64,000 nt of DNA from Streptomyces sp. NRRL WC-3618 (GTDB lineage Bacteria > Actinomycetota > Actinomycetes > Streptomycetales > Streptomycetaceae). The translations under genes and the position numbers were made by a program. The DNA is taken from the NCBI RefSeq assembly GCF_001280005.1, contig NZ_LGDW01000119.1:20577-84576 (forward strand). The letters run 5' to 3'. Each line of letters opens with the position of its first letter. Within the stretch, counting starts at the first letter, position 1. Positions 24,425 through 33,581 of this stretch are shown piece after piece. The notes beneath the pieces were generated by a model, which was given only the letters and a program-made list of their open reading frames with translations, made no database searches and was not told the origin of the DNA.

Positions 24425-27400
24425 ATGTCCAGAGAGTCTGAGCCGAGGCAGGACGAGCTGGCCGCCGCACTGGCCGAGTTGCGGTGCGCGAAGGAAGAGC
24501 TCGCCGAGCTGACGCGTGAGAAGTACGAGCCCATCGCCATCGTGGGAATGGGGCTGCGCTACCCGGGTGGGAACAGCAGCGCCGACGAATTCGCCGACTT
24601 CCTCCGGGAGGGGCGCTCGGGCATCCGCGCCCTGCCGGCCGACGAGCGTCGGCAACTGGCGCCCGACCCCGAATCCGACAAGGGACCCACCGGGGAGCGG
24701 CCCAGCGGTGGCTTCCTGAACGACGTCGACCGGTTCGACGCCGCCTTCTTCTCGGTGTCACCCAAGGAAGCCCCGTACATCGACCCCCAGCAGCGCCTCG
24801 CCCTGGAGACGGCCTGGGCGGCGCTGGAGCACGCGGGCATCGACCCCACCTCCCTGCGGCACGGCGACACCGGCGTGTTCATGGGCGTCACCACCCTCGA
24901 CTACATCTTCGAATCCACCGACCTCGAGTCCGCCGATGTGGACGCCTACCTCGCACCGGGGCTGACCCACAGCGCCGTGTCGGGCCGGCTGTCGTACTTC
25001 CTGGGCCTGCGCGGGCCGTGCATGACCGTCGACACCACCTGCTCCTCGTCCCTCACCGCGACCCACCTCGCCGTGCAGGCCCTGCGCGGCGGGGAGTGCG
25101 GCGTCGCGCTGAGCGGCGGGGTCAACGTGATCCACAACGCGCACAACCACAACATCCTGGCCCTCGGCGGGGTCCTGGCCGCCGACGGCCAGTGCAAAAC
25201 CTTCGACGAACGAGCCGACGGATACGCCCGCGCCGAGGGTTGCGGTGTGCTGGTCCTCAAGAGGCTCTCCGACGCACACCGCGACGGCGACACCGTGCAC
25301 GCCGTGATCCGCGGCTCCGCGGTCGGTCAGGACGGCGAGAGCGCGGGCCTGGTGGCCCCCAACGGCGCGGCTCAGGAACAGGTCATGCACTCGGCCCTGG
25401 CCCGGTGCCGCATGACACCCGCGGACATCCAGTACGTCGAGGCGCATGGCACCGGCACCGCGCTCGGCGACCCCACGGAGATGGACGCGATCATCGACGT
25501 CTTCAGCCGGTCGCACACCACGGACCGGCCTGTCGTCGTCGCCTCGCTGAAGACGAACTTCGGCCACATGGAGGGCGCGGCCGGGGTGGGCGGGATCATC
25601 AAGACGGCCCTCCAGCTGCGGGAGAAGGTGATTTTCCCGCACCTGAACCTCGTCACCCCCTCCCGCCGCATCGCCTGGGCCGACGCCCCCGTCACCGTCC
25701 CCACCGAGATCCGCCCGTGGCCCGCCGCCGACACCAGGCGCGCCCTGGTGAACGGCTTCGGTGTGACGGGCACCATCGCGTCGATCGTCCTGGAGGAGGC
25801 GCCGCCCTCCCCGGCCGCGCCCGAGCAACCCGAGCCGGCCGTCGACGAGCGTCCCGGCGAGCTGCTCACCCTCTCCGCCAAGAGCCGCAAGTCCCTGCGC
25901 GGGCTCGCCGAACGCCATCTCGACCATCTCGCGCGCAACCGGGACCTGGCGGTCGCCGACCTGTGCCGGACCTCGAACATCGGCCGGGCACATTTCCGGC
26001 ACCGGATCGCCGAGGTGGTGCGTGACCAGGAGGGCGCCGTCCGGCTGCTACGCAAGCGGCTCGCGGCGCTCGAACAGGGGGATACCCGGGGAGGCGGATC
26101 CGGCGCCCCGAAGGTGGCGTTCCTCTTCCCCGGCGCTGGGGCGCAGTACCCCGGGATGGGCGCCGTGCTCTACCGGCAGTACCCCGCCTTCCGTACCGCT
26201 CTCGACGCGGCCGACCGCATCCTCACACCGCTGACCGGAGTCCCGATCGGTGAGCTGGTGCGCGGCGAGTGCACCGCGCCCGAGCGCATCCACGAGGCCC
26301 GCTACCAGCAGCCCGCCCTGTTCAGCCTCGAATACGCCATGGGGCAGCTCTGGCTGTCCTGGGGCGTCCGCCCCTCCGTGCTGATCGGTCACAGCCTGGG
26401 CGAGTTCGCCGCCGCGGTGACCGCCGGCCTGTTCTCGCTCGAGGACGCCGCTCGTGTGGTGGCCGCCCGCGGACGGCTCAGCGACCGGGTGCAGGGCAAG
26501 GGAGGCATGGCGGCGGTAGGCGCGGCGGCCGCCGAGATCGCCCCGCTCGTCGAGGGGTACCCGGACCTGGTGATCGGCGCCGTCAACGGGCCCGGCCAGT
26601 GCCTGCTGACCGGGGGGAGCGACTCCCTGGCCGACGCACAAGGGCGCCTGACGGAGCGGGGCGTCAAGGTCACCCTGCTGCGGGGGGCGGCGCCCTACCA
26701 CTCCCCGCTCATGGCGGAGATCGCCGACGAGTACCGCGAGGTGCTCGCCTCCGTGGAGTTCCACCCGCCGACCATGACCCTCGTTTCCAACGTCACCGGC
26801 CGCGTGGCCAGGGGCGGTGAGATGGGAAACCCCGAGTACTGGGTACGCCATCTGCTCGAACCGGTGCAGTTCGAGTCCGGTGTTCAGGCGGTGGCCAAGC
26901 GCGGACGGCACGTCTTCGTCGAGGTGGGCCCCTCGACCGCGCTCACCGCGCTCGCCAGGACCTCGGCGAGCGACCCGGACCACGTCTGGCTGAGCAGCAC
27001 CTTCCGCGACGACCACGACGGCGACATGATCCGCCGCTCGCTGGCCAAGGCGTACGAGGCCGGTGTTCCCGTCTCCTGGGCGGGATACCACCTGGGCGCG
27101 CCGCAGGGCAGGGTGACGATCCCCTCGTATCCGTTCGACGGGAAGCGGTACTGGCTGCCCACCCCGCAGCGCCGGGCGGCCGAGGCGGCCCGGCTGGCCG
27201 GAGGGCGGCCCGAGGAGGAGCGGGACGCGAACGGCCGTCTGTTCTACGAGCAGCACTGGGTGACCCGGCCGCTGCCCGACAGCCGGCACGACAAGCGCCG
27301 CGTGCTGCTCCTCGGAGACCCGGCGAACCGGCCCGCCGCGTTGGAGAACGCCGCCGCCAGGGCCGGCGTCGACCTCGTCCTCGCGGCCGACGCACAGGCC

Positions 27401-28954
27401 CTGGGTGCCGCGCTGGACGAGGCGCCGCCCACCGACCTGTGCTGGTTCTGGCGCGCCGACCCGGACGACGGTATCGGTGCCGAGGGGCTGCGCGCCGCGT
27501 GCGAACGCAACTACCGCGATCTGCTCGCGGTCCTCGACACCCTGGCGCGCAAGGGCTTCGGCCGGGGCCAGCGCCTGTGGCTGGTCACCGAGGGCGCACA
27601 GCGGCTGCCCGGCGACAAAACCCCGCAGCCGCTGACCGCCGCGGCCACCCTGTGGGGCTTCGGCCGGGCCCTGGGCGTCGAATGCCCCGGATACCAGGTG
27701 ACGCTGGTGGACCTGCAACCCGGCGAGAACAGTGCCGCGGGGCTGGTGGACGAGTGGATGGCGGCTGAGGAGACGGAGTTCGAGGTCGTCCACCGTGCCA
27801 AAGAGCGTTGGGTACGCCGGCTGCGTTCCGCCGAACCGGTGCCCGAGCCGTCCCTGCCGATCGCGGTCCGCCCCGACCGCACCTACGTGGTGGCCGGCGG
27901 ACTCGGCATGGTCGGGCTGGCCGTCGTGCGGCAGTTGGCCGCCCTGGGAGCCCGCCGCCTCGCACTGCTGAGCCGCACCGGCGGTACTGCCCCCGCCCTC
28001 GGCGACGGCGTCACGGTCACGGTCCACCGGTGCGACATCGGCTCCGCCCAGGACATCGACCGCGTCTGGGCCGAACTCGCGGACGCCGGGCAGCCGGTGG
28101 GCGGCCTGGTGCACGCGGCCGGCGAGGCGGAGGACCTCCCGGTGGCCCAGCAGAGCTGGGAGAGCCTCGACACCGTGTTCCGGGCGAAGGTCTACGGCGC
28201 CTGGCTGCTGCACGAGGCGGCGGCCCGCCTGCCCGAGCTGGACTTCTTCCTCGGCTGCTCCACGGCCGGCGCGCTGCTCGGCGCCACGACCCAGACCAAC
28301 TCCGGCGCGGGCAACGCCTTCCTCGACCAGCTGATGTCCTGGCGGGCCGGCGCCGGTCTGCCCGCCACCGCGGTCAACTGGGGCCCGTGGGCGCCGCAGG
28401 GCCCCTCCCGGCAGCTCAGCTCCTCCCTCGTCAGGAGCTGGCAGGGCCAGGGCATCACGCTCCTCGACCGGTCGGAGGCCATGGACGCGCTCCCGGCGCT
28501 GCTCGACCGCGGCCGGGCCCAGGTCCTCATGGGCCTGTGCGACTGGAACCGTTTCGTGTCCCGGCGGACGCAGAGCGCGCTCTTCGACGAGCTGGTGACG
28601 GATCGCGGACGGGCCGCGGGCGGGCCGGTGACCGACATCGGTGACCTGCCCGCGGAAGCGGGGCCGGCCCGGTCGGCGGGGATCAACACGATCGTCCGAG
28701 CCCGGCTCGCCGACGTCCTCCGCTTCGAGGGCCCCGACGACCTGGAGCCCGACGCGGAACTGGCGGCGTTGGGAATGGACTCGCTCAACTCGGTCGAGAT
28801 CCGCAACTCCCTGGAAGCGGCCTTCCGGGTCACGCTCCCGGTCTCGGTCGCCTTCGACCGGCCCAGCGTCGACCTGCTCAGCGAATACATCGAAGAGCTG
28901 CTGCCCACGGCAGCGGCACCGGCACATCAGCCGGAGACGGGAGCACAGCGATGA
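24425..28954 (+). CDS. Type I polyketide synthase module KS-AT-KR-ACP
   Basis: Protein of 1509 residues. A coiled N-terminal linker (1-34) is followed by KS (about 35-455; Cys206 in DTTCSSS, His in EAHGTGTALGD and NFGHMEG), AT (about 570-880; Ser657 in GHSLGEF, with PYHSPLM at the specificity region), KR (about 1150-1370; GGLGMVG cofactor loop, Lys in FRAKVYG) and ACP (about 1420-1490; Ser1453 in LGMDSLNS). No DH, ER or TE is seen. In the KR the catalytic Tyr is Ser1293 (QTNSGAGNAF instead of QGNYAAANAF), so ketoreduction is probably lost. The stop overlaps the AMP-ligase start. One round of extension is the simplest reading. Confidence 0.95.
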   Translation: MSRESEPRQDELAAALAELRCAKEELAELTREKYEPIAIVGMGLRYPGGNSSADEFADFLREGRSGIRALPADERRQLAPDPESDKGPTGERPSGGFLNDVDRFDAAFFSVSPKEAPYIDPQQRLALETAWAALEHAGIDPTSLRHGDTGVFMGVTTLDYIFESTDLESADVDAYLAPGLTHSAVSGRLSYFLGLRGPCMTVDTTCSSSLTATHLAVQALRGGECGVALSGGVNVIHNAHNHNILALGGVLAADGQCKTFDERADGYARAEGCGVLVLKRLSDAHRDGDTVHAVIRGSAVGQDGESAGLVAPNGAAQEQVMHSALARCRMTPADIQYVEAHGTGTALGDPTEMDAIIDVFSRSHTTDRPVVVASLKTNFGHMEGAAGVGGIIKTALQLREKVIFPHLNLVTPSRRIAWADAPVTVPTEIRPWPAADTRRALVNGFGVTGTIASIVLEEAPPSPAAPEQPEPAVDERPGELLTLSAKSRKSLRGLAERHLDHLARNRDLAVADLCRTSNIGRAHFRHRIAEVVRDQEGAVRLLRKRLAALEQGDTRGGGSGAPKVAFLFPGAGAQYPGMGAVLYRQYPAFRTALDAADRILTPLTGVPIGELVRGECTAPERIHEARYQQPALFSLEYAMGQLWLSWGVRPSVLIGHSLGEFAAAVTAGLFSLEDAARVVAARGRLSDRVQGKGGMAAVGAAAAEIAPLVEGYPDLVIGAVNGPGQCLLTGGSDSLADAQGRLTERGVKVTLLRGAAPYHSPLMAEIADEYREVLASVEFHPPTMTLVSNVTGRVARGGEMGNPEYWVRHLLEPVQFESGVQAVAKRGRHVFVEVGPSTALTALARTSASDPDHVWLSSTFRDDHDGDMIRRSLAKAYEAGVPVSWAGYHLGAPQGRVTIPSYPFDGKRYWLPTPQRRAAEAARLAGGRPEEERDANGRLFYEQHWVTRPLPDSRHDKRRVLLLGDPANRPAALENAAARAGVDLVLAADAQALGAALDEAPPTDLCWFWRADPDDGIGAEGLRAACERNYRDLLAVLDTLARKGFGRGQRLWLVTEGAQRLPGDKTPQPLTAAATLWGFGRALGVECPGYQVTLVDLQPGENSAAGLVDEWMAAEETEFEVVHRAKERWVRRLRSAEPVPEPSLPIAVRPDRTYVVAGGLGMVGLAVVRQLAALGARRLALLSRTGGTAPALGDGVTVTVHRCDIGSAQDIDRVWAELADAGQPVGGLVHAAGEAEDLPVAQQSWESLDTVFRAKVYGAWLLHEAAARLPELDFFLGCSTAGALLGATTQTNSGAGNAFLDQLMSWRAGAGLPATAVNWGPWAPQGPSRQLSSSLVRSWQGQGITLLDRSEAMDALPALLDRGRAQVLMGLCDWNRFVSRRTQSALFDELVTDRGRAAGGPVTDIGDLPAEAGPARSAGINTIVRARLADVLRFEGPDDLEPDAELAALGMDSLNSVEIRNSLEAAFRVTLPVSVAFDRPSVDLLSEYIEELLPTAAAPAHQPETGAQR

Positions 28955-30525
28955 CCACGTCAACGCGACCGCGGACGTTGCAGGGCGTGATCGCCCACCA
29001 GGCGCGGCTGCGGCCGGACCACCAGGCCGTCGTCTGCGCCGGCCAGGCCGTCACCTACGCGGAACTGCACCGGGACAGCGACCGTACGGCGCAGGTCCTG
29101 CGTGCGACCGGCGTCGGAAGCGGCTCCCGGGTCGGGTATCTCGGCAAGGAGTCGGTGCAGTACTGGGAACTGGCCTTCGCCTGCGCCAAGACCGGCGCGG
29201 TGCTCGTACCCGTCAACTGGCGGCTGACCGCGCAGGAAGTGGACCACATCCTGCGCGACTCGGACACCGAGGCGCTCCTGGTGGACGAGGAACACCTGCC
29301 GGTCGTCGCCGAGGTGCGGGCCGGCCTGCCCACCCTGCACACGGTCCTGCGCGTGGACGCCCCCGCCGACGACCCCGACGGGCTGATGGCACGCAAGGCG
29401 GCCGTCGGCGACGACACCATCGACGCGGCGGGGGACGACGACGAGAGCCCGGTCGTGCAGATCTACACCAGCGGCACCAGCGGCCTGCCCAAGGGTGTCG
29501 TCCTGCCGCACCGCAGCTTCTTCAACGTCGCGGAGGCGATGGACGCCCACGGACTGGACTGGTTCGACTGGAAGCCCGGCGACCGAAGCCTGTGCGGACT
29601 GCCGGGCTTCCACATCGGCGGGCTGTCGTACGGGATGCAGGCGTTCAACGCGGGCGTCACCGTGGTGTCCCTGCCCGCCTTCATCAGCTCCGACGCGGTG
29701 CGGGTGATCGAGGAGGAGCGGGTCACCACCGCCATCGTGGCCCCGGCGATGCTGGAACTGATGCTCGCCGAGCCCGCCGTCGGCCGGGGTGCTCTCAGCA
29801 CTCTGCGCAAGGTGGTCTACGGCGGCTCCCCGATCGGCGAGGACCTGCTGCGCCGGGCGCTGGACGTCCTGGACTGTGATTTCCTGCAGATCTACGGCAG
29901 CAGCGAGACCGGCAACTTCGCGGTCTGTCTGCCCCCGGCCGACCACGTCGTCGGCAGCCCCCTGCTGCGGGCGGCGGGCCGGCCCTACCCGGGCATCGAG
30001 GTGCGGATCGAGGACCAGGACGGCAAGCCGTTGCCGGTCGGCGAGGTCGGGGAGATCTGTGTGCGCACCCCTGCCAGGATGCTCGGCTACTGGCGGCTGC
30101 CCGAGGCCACGGCACAAACCGTGGTCGACGGCTGGGTCCGGATGGGGGACGCCGGCTGTCTGGACGAGGATGGGTACGTCCACGTCCGCGACCGGGTCAA
30201 CGACATGATCATCGTGGCCGGGGAGAACGTCTACCCGGCCGAGATCGAGGATGCCCTGGCCCGGCATCCGGCCGTGGCCGGGGCGGCCGTGGTGGGCCTT
30301 CCGCACGAACGGTGGGGCGAGTCCGTGCACGCCCGGGTGGTCCTGGAGCCCGGACAGCGGGCCGGGGCCCGGGACCTGCTGCTGTTCCTGCGCGGCCGAC
30401 TGGCCGACTTCAAGATCCCCACCTCGTACGACTTCGCCGAGGCGCTGCCGCGCAACCCCAGCGGCAAGATCCTGCGCCGGGCGATCCGGGCGGAACTGAG
30501 CGCCCCCGCGACCACGACCGGCTGA
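28951..30525 (+). CDS. AMP-dependent acyl-CoA/acyl-ACP ligase
   Basis: ANL-superfamily enzyme of 524 residues. The P-loop YTSGTSGLPKG is at 172-182, IYGSSETGN is motif A5, then GDAGCLDEDGYVHVRDRVNDMIIVAGENVYP, and the C-terminal NPSGKILRR lysine is present. It activates a carboxylic acid as adenylate and loads CoA or a carrier. ATGA overlap with the PKS indicates coupled translation, so it probably loads a starter acid onto the free ACP or PKS. The substrate is not predictable by eye. Confidence 0.92.
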   Translation: MTTSTRPRTLQGVIAHQARLRPDHQAVVCAGQAVTYAELHRDSDRTAQVLRATGVGSGSRVGYLGKESVQYWELAFACAKTGAVLVPVNWRLTAQEVDHILRDSDTEALLVDEEHLPVVAEVRAGLPTLHTVLRVDAPADDPDGLMARKAAVGDDTIDAAGDDDESPVVQIYTSGTSGLPKGVVLPHRSFFNVAEAMDAHGLDWFDWKPGDRSLCGLPGFHIGGLSYGMQAFNAGVTVVSLPAFISSDAVRVIEEERVTTAIVAPAMLELMLAEPAVGRGALSTLRKVVYGGSPIGEDLLRRALDVLDCDFLQIYGSSETGNFAVCLPPADHVVGSPLLRAAGRPYPGIEVRIEDQDGKPLPVGEVGEICVRTPARMLGYWRLPEATAQTVVDGWVRMGDAGCLDEDGYVHVRDRVNDMIIVAGENVYPAEIEDALARHPAVAGAAVVGLPHERWGESVHARVVLEPGQRAGARDLLLFLRGRLADFKIPTSYDFAEALPRNPSGKILRRAIRAELSAPATTTG

Positions 30526-30554
30526 CCGGCCCGGCGCCGACCCGCACACGCGAA

Positions 30555-30587
30555 GCGGTGGCCGCCCCGGGCAGGGGCGGCCACCGC
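30555..30587. terminator. Bidirectional transcription terminator
   Basis: GCGGTGGCCGCCCC and its exact complement pair around a 5-base loop between the convergent ligase and monooxygenase genes. Confidence 0.92.
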
Positions 30588-30610
30588 CGCGTTGTCGCCG
30601 GTCCGTGCGC

Positions 30611-32092
30611 TCACTCCTGGACGTAGTCCTGCGGTGTGAAGACCGCCGTGCGCTCCCGGTACGTCCTGAGGTCGGACGGCCAGTTGTTGACCACCCTGCC
30701 GTCCGCCGTCTTGTACCAGCTCGCGCAGCCGGCGCTGAAAGCGGTCTTCGCCAGCTCTCGCTGGAGTTCCTCGTTGTAGCGCCGCTGCACCTCGGGGTCC
30801 ACGTCCAGGCGCCGGGCCGGTTCGGCGTCGAGTGCCCGCAGCGCCTGCAGCACGTACGCGATCTGGTTCTCCACCATGAAGAGGATCGAGTGATGGCCCA
30901 CGTTGGTGTTCGGGCCGTAGAGCATGAACATGTTGGGAAAGCCGCTGACCGCCATACCGAGATACGCCTGGGGACCTTCCTTCCACACCTCGCGCAGCGA
31001 CCGCAGATCCTTCCCGACGATCTCCACTCCACCGGTCCGGTCGAGCGGCTGGAAGCCTGTGGCGTGCACGATGACATCGACGTCGTGCCGACGACCGTCC
31101 GCGGTCCGAATGCCCTCAGGCTCGATGCGGGTGATGCGCTCGGTGACGAGCTCGACGTTGTCACGGCCGAGCGCCGGGTAGTAGTCGTCGCTGATGAGCA
31201 CCCGCTTGCAGCCGAACGCGTAGTCAGGGGTGAGCAGTTCCCGCAGCGGCCCGTCCGGTACCTGGGTCTCGAGCAGTTCCCCGGCCGCCTGCACGAACTG
31301 CGCACGGACAGGGTTGGCGTCGTCGCGCAGGCCGACGGCCCACCCGTCGCGCTCGTCGTGGAGAGCGTCGCGCATGGCCTGGTAACGGTCCGGCTCGGCG
31401 AGGAGGGCCGCGCGCTCCTCGTCGGAGAGCGCGCGGTCCTGACGGGCGAGCAGATAGTTCGCGGACCGCTGGAACACCGTCAGTCGCTCGGTCGCCGGGG
31501 CGATCGTGGGCACCAGCTGGACGGCGCTGGCCGCGGTGCCGATGCAGGCCACCCGCTTGCCGGTGAGATCGAGGTCGTCGGGCCAGCGCGCGGTGTGCGC
31601 CTGCACCCCCGTGAAGCTGTCCGCCCCTTCGATCCGCGCCAGAGCCGGCCTGCTGAGCTGCCCCCACGCCGTGATCAGGACCCGGGCACGCAGCCGCTCG
31701 CCGCGCGCGGTGAGCACGGTCCAGCCGCCCTCCCGCGGTGACCACGACGCCTGCGTGACCTCCGTGCCGAAGCGGATGTGTCCGCCGAGGTCATGGGTCT
31801 CGGCGAAGCGTTCGAGGTTGCGCAGGATCTCTGGCTGTCCGGCGTAGACGTGGCTCCAGTCGGGCTGCTCACCGAAGGAGTACCAGTACAGGTGGGACTG
31901 CACGTCGCAGGCAGCGCCGGGATAGGTGTTGTCACGCCAGGTGCCCCCGACCGACGAGGCCTTCTCCAGCACCCTGAACGAGTGCCGTCCCGCCTCCTTC
32001 AGCCGGGCGGCCATGCCGAGGCCCGACATGCCGGCGCCGATGATGACCACTTCATAGTCTTCGTCCACGGCTTTCCCTTCGTCGATCTTCAT
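30611..32092 (-). CDS. FAD/NADPH monooxygenase of the Baeyer-Villiger type
   Basis: Flavoprotein of 493 residues with two Rossmann sites (GAGMSG at 19-24; GTAASAVQ near 186) and the Baeyer-Villiger fingerprint FxGxxxHxxxW at 160-170 (FTGVQAHTARW). Such enzymes insert oxygen next to a ketone or oxidise heteroatoms. Since the PKS KR looks inactive, a keto group would be available as substrate; N-oxidation is an alternative. ATG 32092 is preceded by operator E, so it is in the SARP regulon. Confidence 0.9.
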   Translation of the reverse strand: MKIDEGKAVDEDYEVVIIGAGMSGLGMAARLKEAGRHSFRVLEKASSVGGTWRDNTYPGAACDVQSHLYWYSFGEQPDWSHVYAGQPEILRNLERFAETHDLGGHIRFGTEVTQASWSPREGGWTVLTARGERLRARVLITAWGQLSRPALARIEGADSFTGVQAHTARWPDDLDLTGKRVACIGTAASAVQLVPTIAPATERLTVFQRSANYLLARQDRALSDEERAALLAEPDRYQAMRDALHDERDGWAVGLRDDANPVRAQFVQAAGELLETQVPDGPLRELLTPDYAFGCKRVLISDDYYPALGRDNVELVTERITRIEPEGIRTADGRRHDVDVIVHATGFQPLDRTGGVEIVGKDLRSLREVWKEGPQAYLGMAVSGFPNMFMLYGPNTNVGHHSILFMVENQIAYVLQALRALDAEPARRLDVDPEVQRRYNEELQRELAKTAFSAGCASWYKTADGRVVNNWPSDLRTYRERTAVFTPQDYVQE

Positions 32093-32117
32093 CCGTCGCC
32101 CACTCTGATCACCGGTG

Positions 32118-32146
32118 CTGACCGGAGACTGAGCGGCGACTGACGC
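32118..32146 (-). promoter_or_regulatory. SARP operator E: monooxygenase promoter
   Basis: Read leftward: GCGTCAG, CGCTCAG, CGGTCAG with 11-bp period, inside the 63-bp gap between the hotdog thioesterase stop and the monooxygenase start. Confidence 0.82.
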
Positions 32147-32155
32147 TCGGCCGAC

Positions 32156-32641
32156 TCAGTCCGCGGAGGCCGTCCGCCGGGCGCGGTCGCCGCCGAGAAC
32201 GGCCTGCGACTGAATGGTGAGACCGACGCTCCGGCCCTCGTCGTCGCTCAACTCCGTCTGGACGACGACGAACGACGACCCCACGTGCAGCGGACGGGCC
32301 ACCGCGTTGAGCGTCCCGGACCGTACGCCGCGGAAGAAGTTGGTCTTGGACTCGACCGTCGAGGTGGCGGCGCCCGGCGGCAGATTCAGAAAGGCGCACA
32401 CCGCTCCCACGGTGTCCGCCAGGGACATCACAGCACCTCCGTGCAGCAGTCCCCCCGCCGTGCACAGCTCCGCCGCCCACGGCAGACTGCCGCGCACCAG
32501 ACCGGGCCCGGCCTCCTCCAGCCTGATTCCGGTTGCCTGTGCGTACGGCATCAGGGCGAGCATCTCTTCCAGACCGACGGCGGACTGCGTCAAGGTGGCC
32601 TCCAGCGCGATGGGGGGATGGACGGGGGATACAGACTGCAC
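32156..32641 (-). CDS. PaaI-type hotdog-fold thioesterase
   Basis: Protein of 161 residues with the hotdog helix segment ELCTAGGLLHGGAVMSLADTVGAVCAF, where GGAVMSLADT is the PaaI/YbgC-type signature, and the strand AVARPLHVGSSFVVVQTEL. It would cleave an acyl-CoA or acyl-ACP. ATG 32641 lies 4 bases from operator F, which points the other way, so its promoter may overlap that site. It may release the fatty or polyketide acid, or act as an editor. Confidence 0.85.
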   Translation of the reverse strand: MQSVSPVHPPIALEATLTQSAVGLEEMLALMPYAQATGIRLEEAGPGLVRGSLPWAAELCTAGGLLHGGAVMSLADTVGAVCAFLNLPPGAATSTVESKTNFFRGVRSGTLNAVARPLHVGSSFVVVQTELSDDEGRSVGLTIQSQAVLGGDRARRTASAD

Positions 32642-32644
32642 GAT

Positions 32645-32673
32645 TTTTCAGTGAGCGATCAGGCACGTATCAG
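32645..32673 (+). promoter_or_regulatory. SARP operator F: type II thioesterase promoter
   Basis: Read rightward: TTTTCAG, CGATCAG, GTATCAG with 11-bp period and 4-bp spacers, 55 bases before the thioesterase II start; TGATTGGAT follows about seven bases downstream. Confidence 0.84.
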
Positions 32674-32727
32674 ACACGGTTGATTGGATGTCGGCGACCG
32701 CTTCCCACGACCCGAGAGAGGTGCGCG

Positions 32728-33504
32728 ATGGGCGTCTCCCGTCAGCCGCTCCGCCGCCGGTGGTTCACGACGTCCGGCGCTGACCCCAACGCCCCTTACC
32801 AGGTGTTCCTGTTCCCGCATGCCGGCGGCACCGCCTCCATGTACCAGGCGTGGGCCGCCACCCTGCCGTCCAGCATGGACGTACGCACCCTGCAACTGCC
32901 AGGGCGTCAGGAGAGGCTGGACGAGGAGCCGTTCTGTGATGTGACACCGCTGCTGGAGGCGCTTCAGGAGGCGTTCGAGGCCGAACTCGACGGTAGGCCT
33001 TACCTGTTGTTCGGGCACAGCTTCGGCGGGCTCCTCGCCTACCGGCTGTCCGTGGCCGCCGAGGACGCCGGCATCCCGCTTCCCACGCTCCTCGCGGTCT
33101 CCGGCTGGGCCCCTGGACTGAGATCGTCCGAAGAGCTGGAGGCCGTCGCCGGGATGTCCGACGACGCGCTGCTGGCCCGGGTGGCGGAGCTGGGCCTGAT
33201 GCCGGAGGGCACGACGCTCGACCCGGCCACACTGTCCACGATCATGCCCGCCATGCGCGGTGACTTCCTGGCGGCCGGCAGCGTCAAGAACGACGGAGCC
33301 ATGGTGCCCTGTCCCGTTGCCGCCTACTGCGGCACCACTGATCCGATCCTCCGACCCCAGGACATGGCCGGCTGGGCGGAACTCTCCACTGACTTCCTCG
33401 GCGTCACGGAGTTCCCCGGCGGCCACTTCTACCACTTCGACCACGCAGCCGCAGTCCACCACGGCCTGGACCGCCAGCTGCGCCGACTGGCCACGCAGGT
33501 GTAA
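32728..33504 (+). CDS. Type II thioesterase
   Basis: Alpha/beta hydrolase of 258 residues of the GrsT/type II TE family: FLFPHAGGTASMYQAWA, then LQLPGRQER, the nucleophile elbow GHSFGG (Ser98), the loop around CGTTDPI, and GGHFYHFDH with the catalytic His. These enzymes clear mis-primed or stalled carriers of PKS/NRPS. GAGAGAGG precedes ATG 32728. It is in the SARP regulon and most likely serves the type I PKS or the free ACPs. Confidence 0.93.
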   Translation: MGVSRQPLRRRWFTTSGADPNAPYQVFLFPHAGGTASMYQAWAATLPSSMDVRTLQLPGRQERLDEEPFCDVTPLLEALQEAFEAELDGRPYLLFGHSFGGLLAYRLSVAAEDAGIPLPTLLAVSGWAPGLRSSEELEAVAGMSDDALLARVAELGLMPEGTTLDPATLSTIMPAMRGDFLAAGSVKNDGAMVPCPVAAYCGTTDPILRPQDMAGWAELSTDFLGVTEFPGGHFYHFDHAAAVHHGLDRQLRRLATQV

Positions 33505-33581
33505 GGACACCGAGGGTACCCGGGCCGGGACCGACCGAATGCGGAGTGTTGGTACTCGCACGCTGGAGCTAATGTTCTTCA

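Noticed and set aside
26048..28963. 971-codon open frame on the reverse strand of the PKS gene
   Set aside because: It is a high-GC shadow of the PKS. It has no family motif and follows the codon-position bias of the forward gene.
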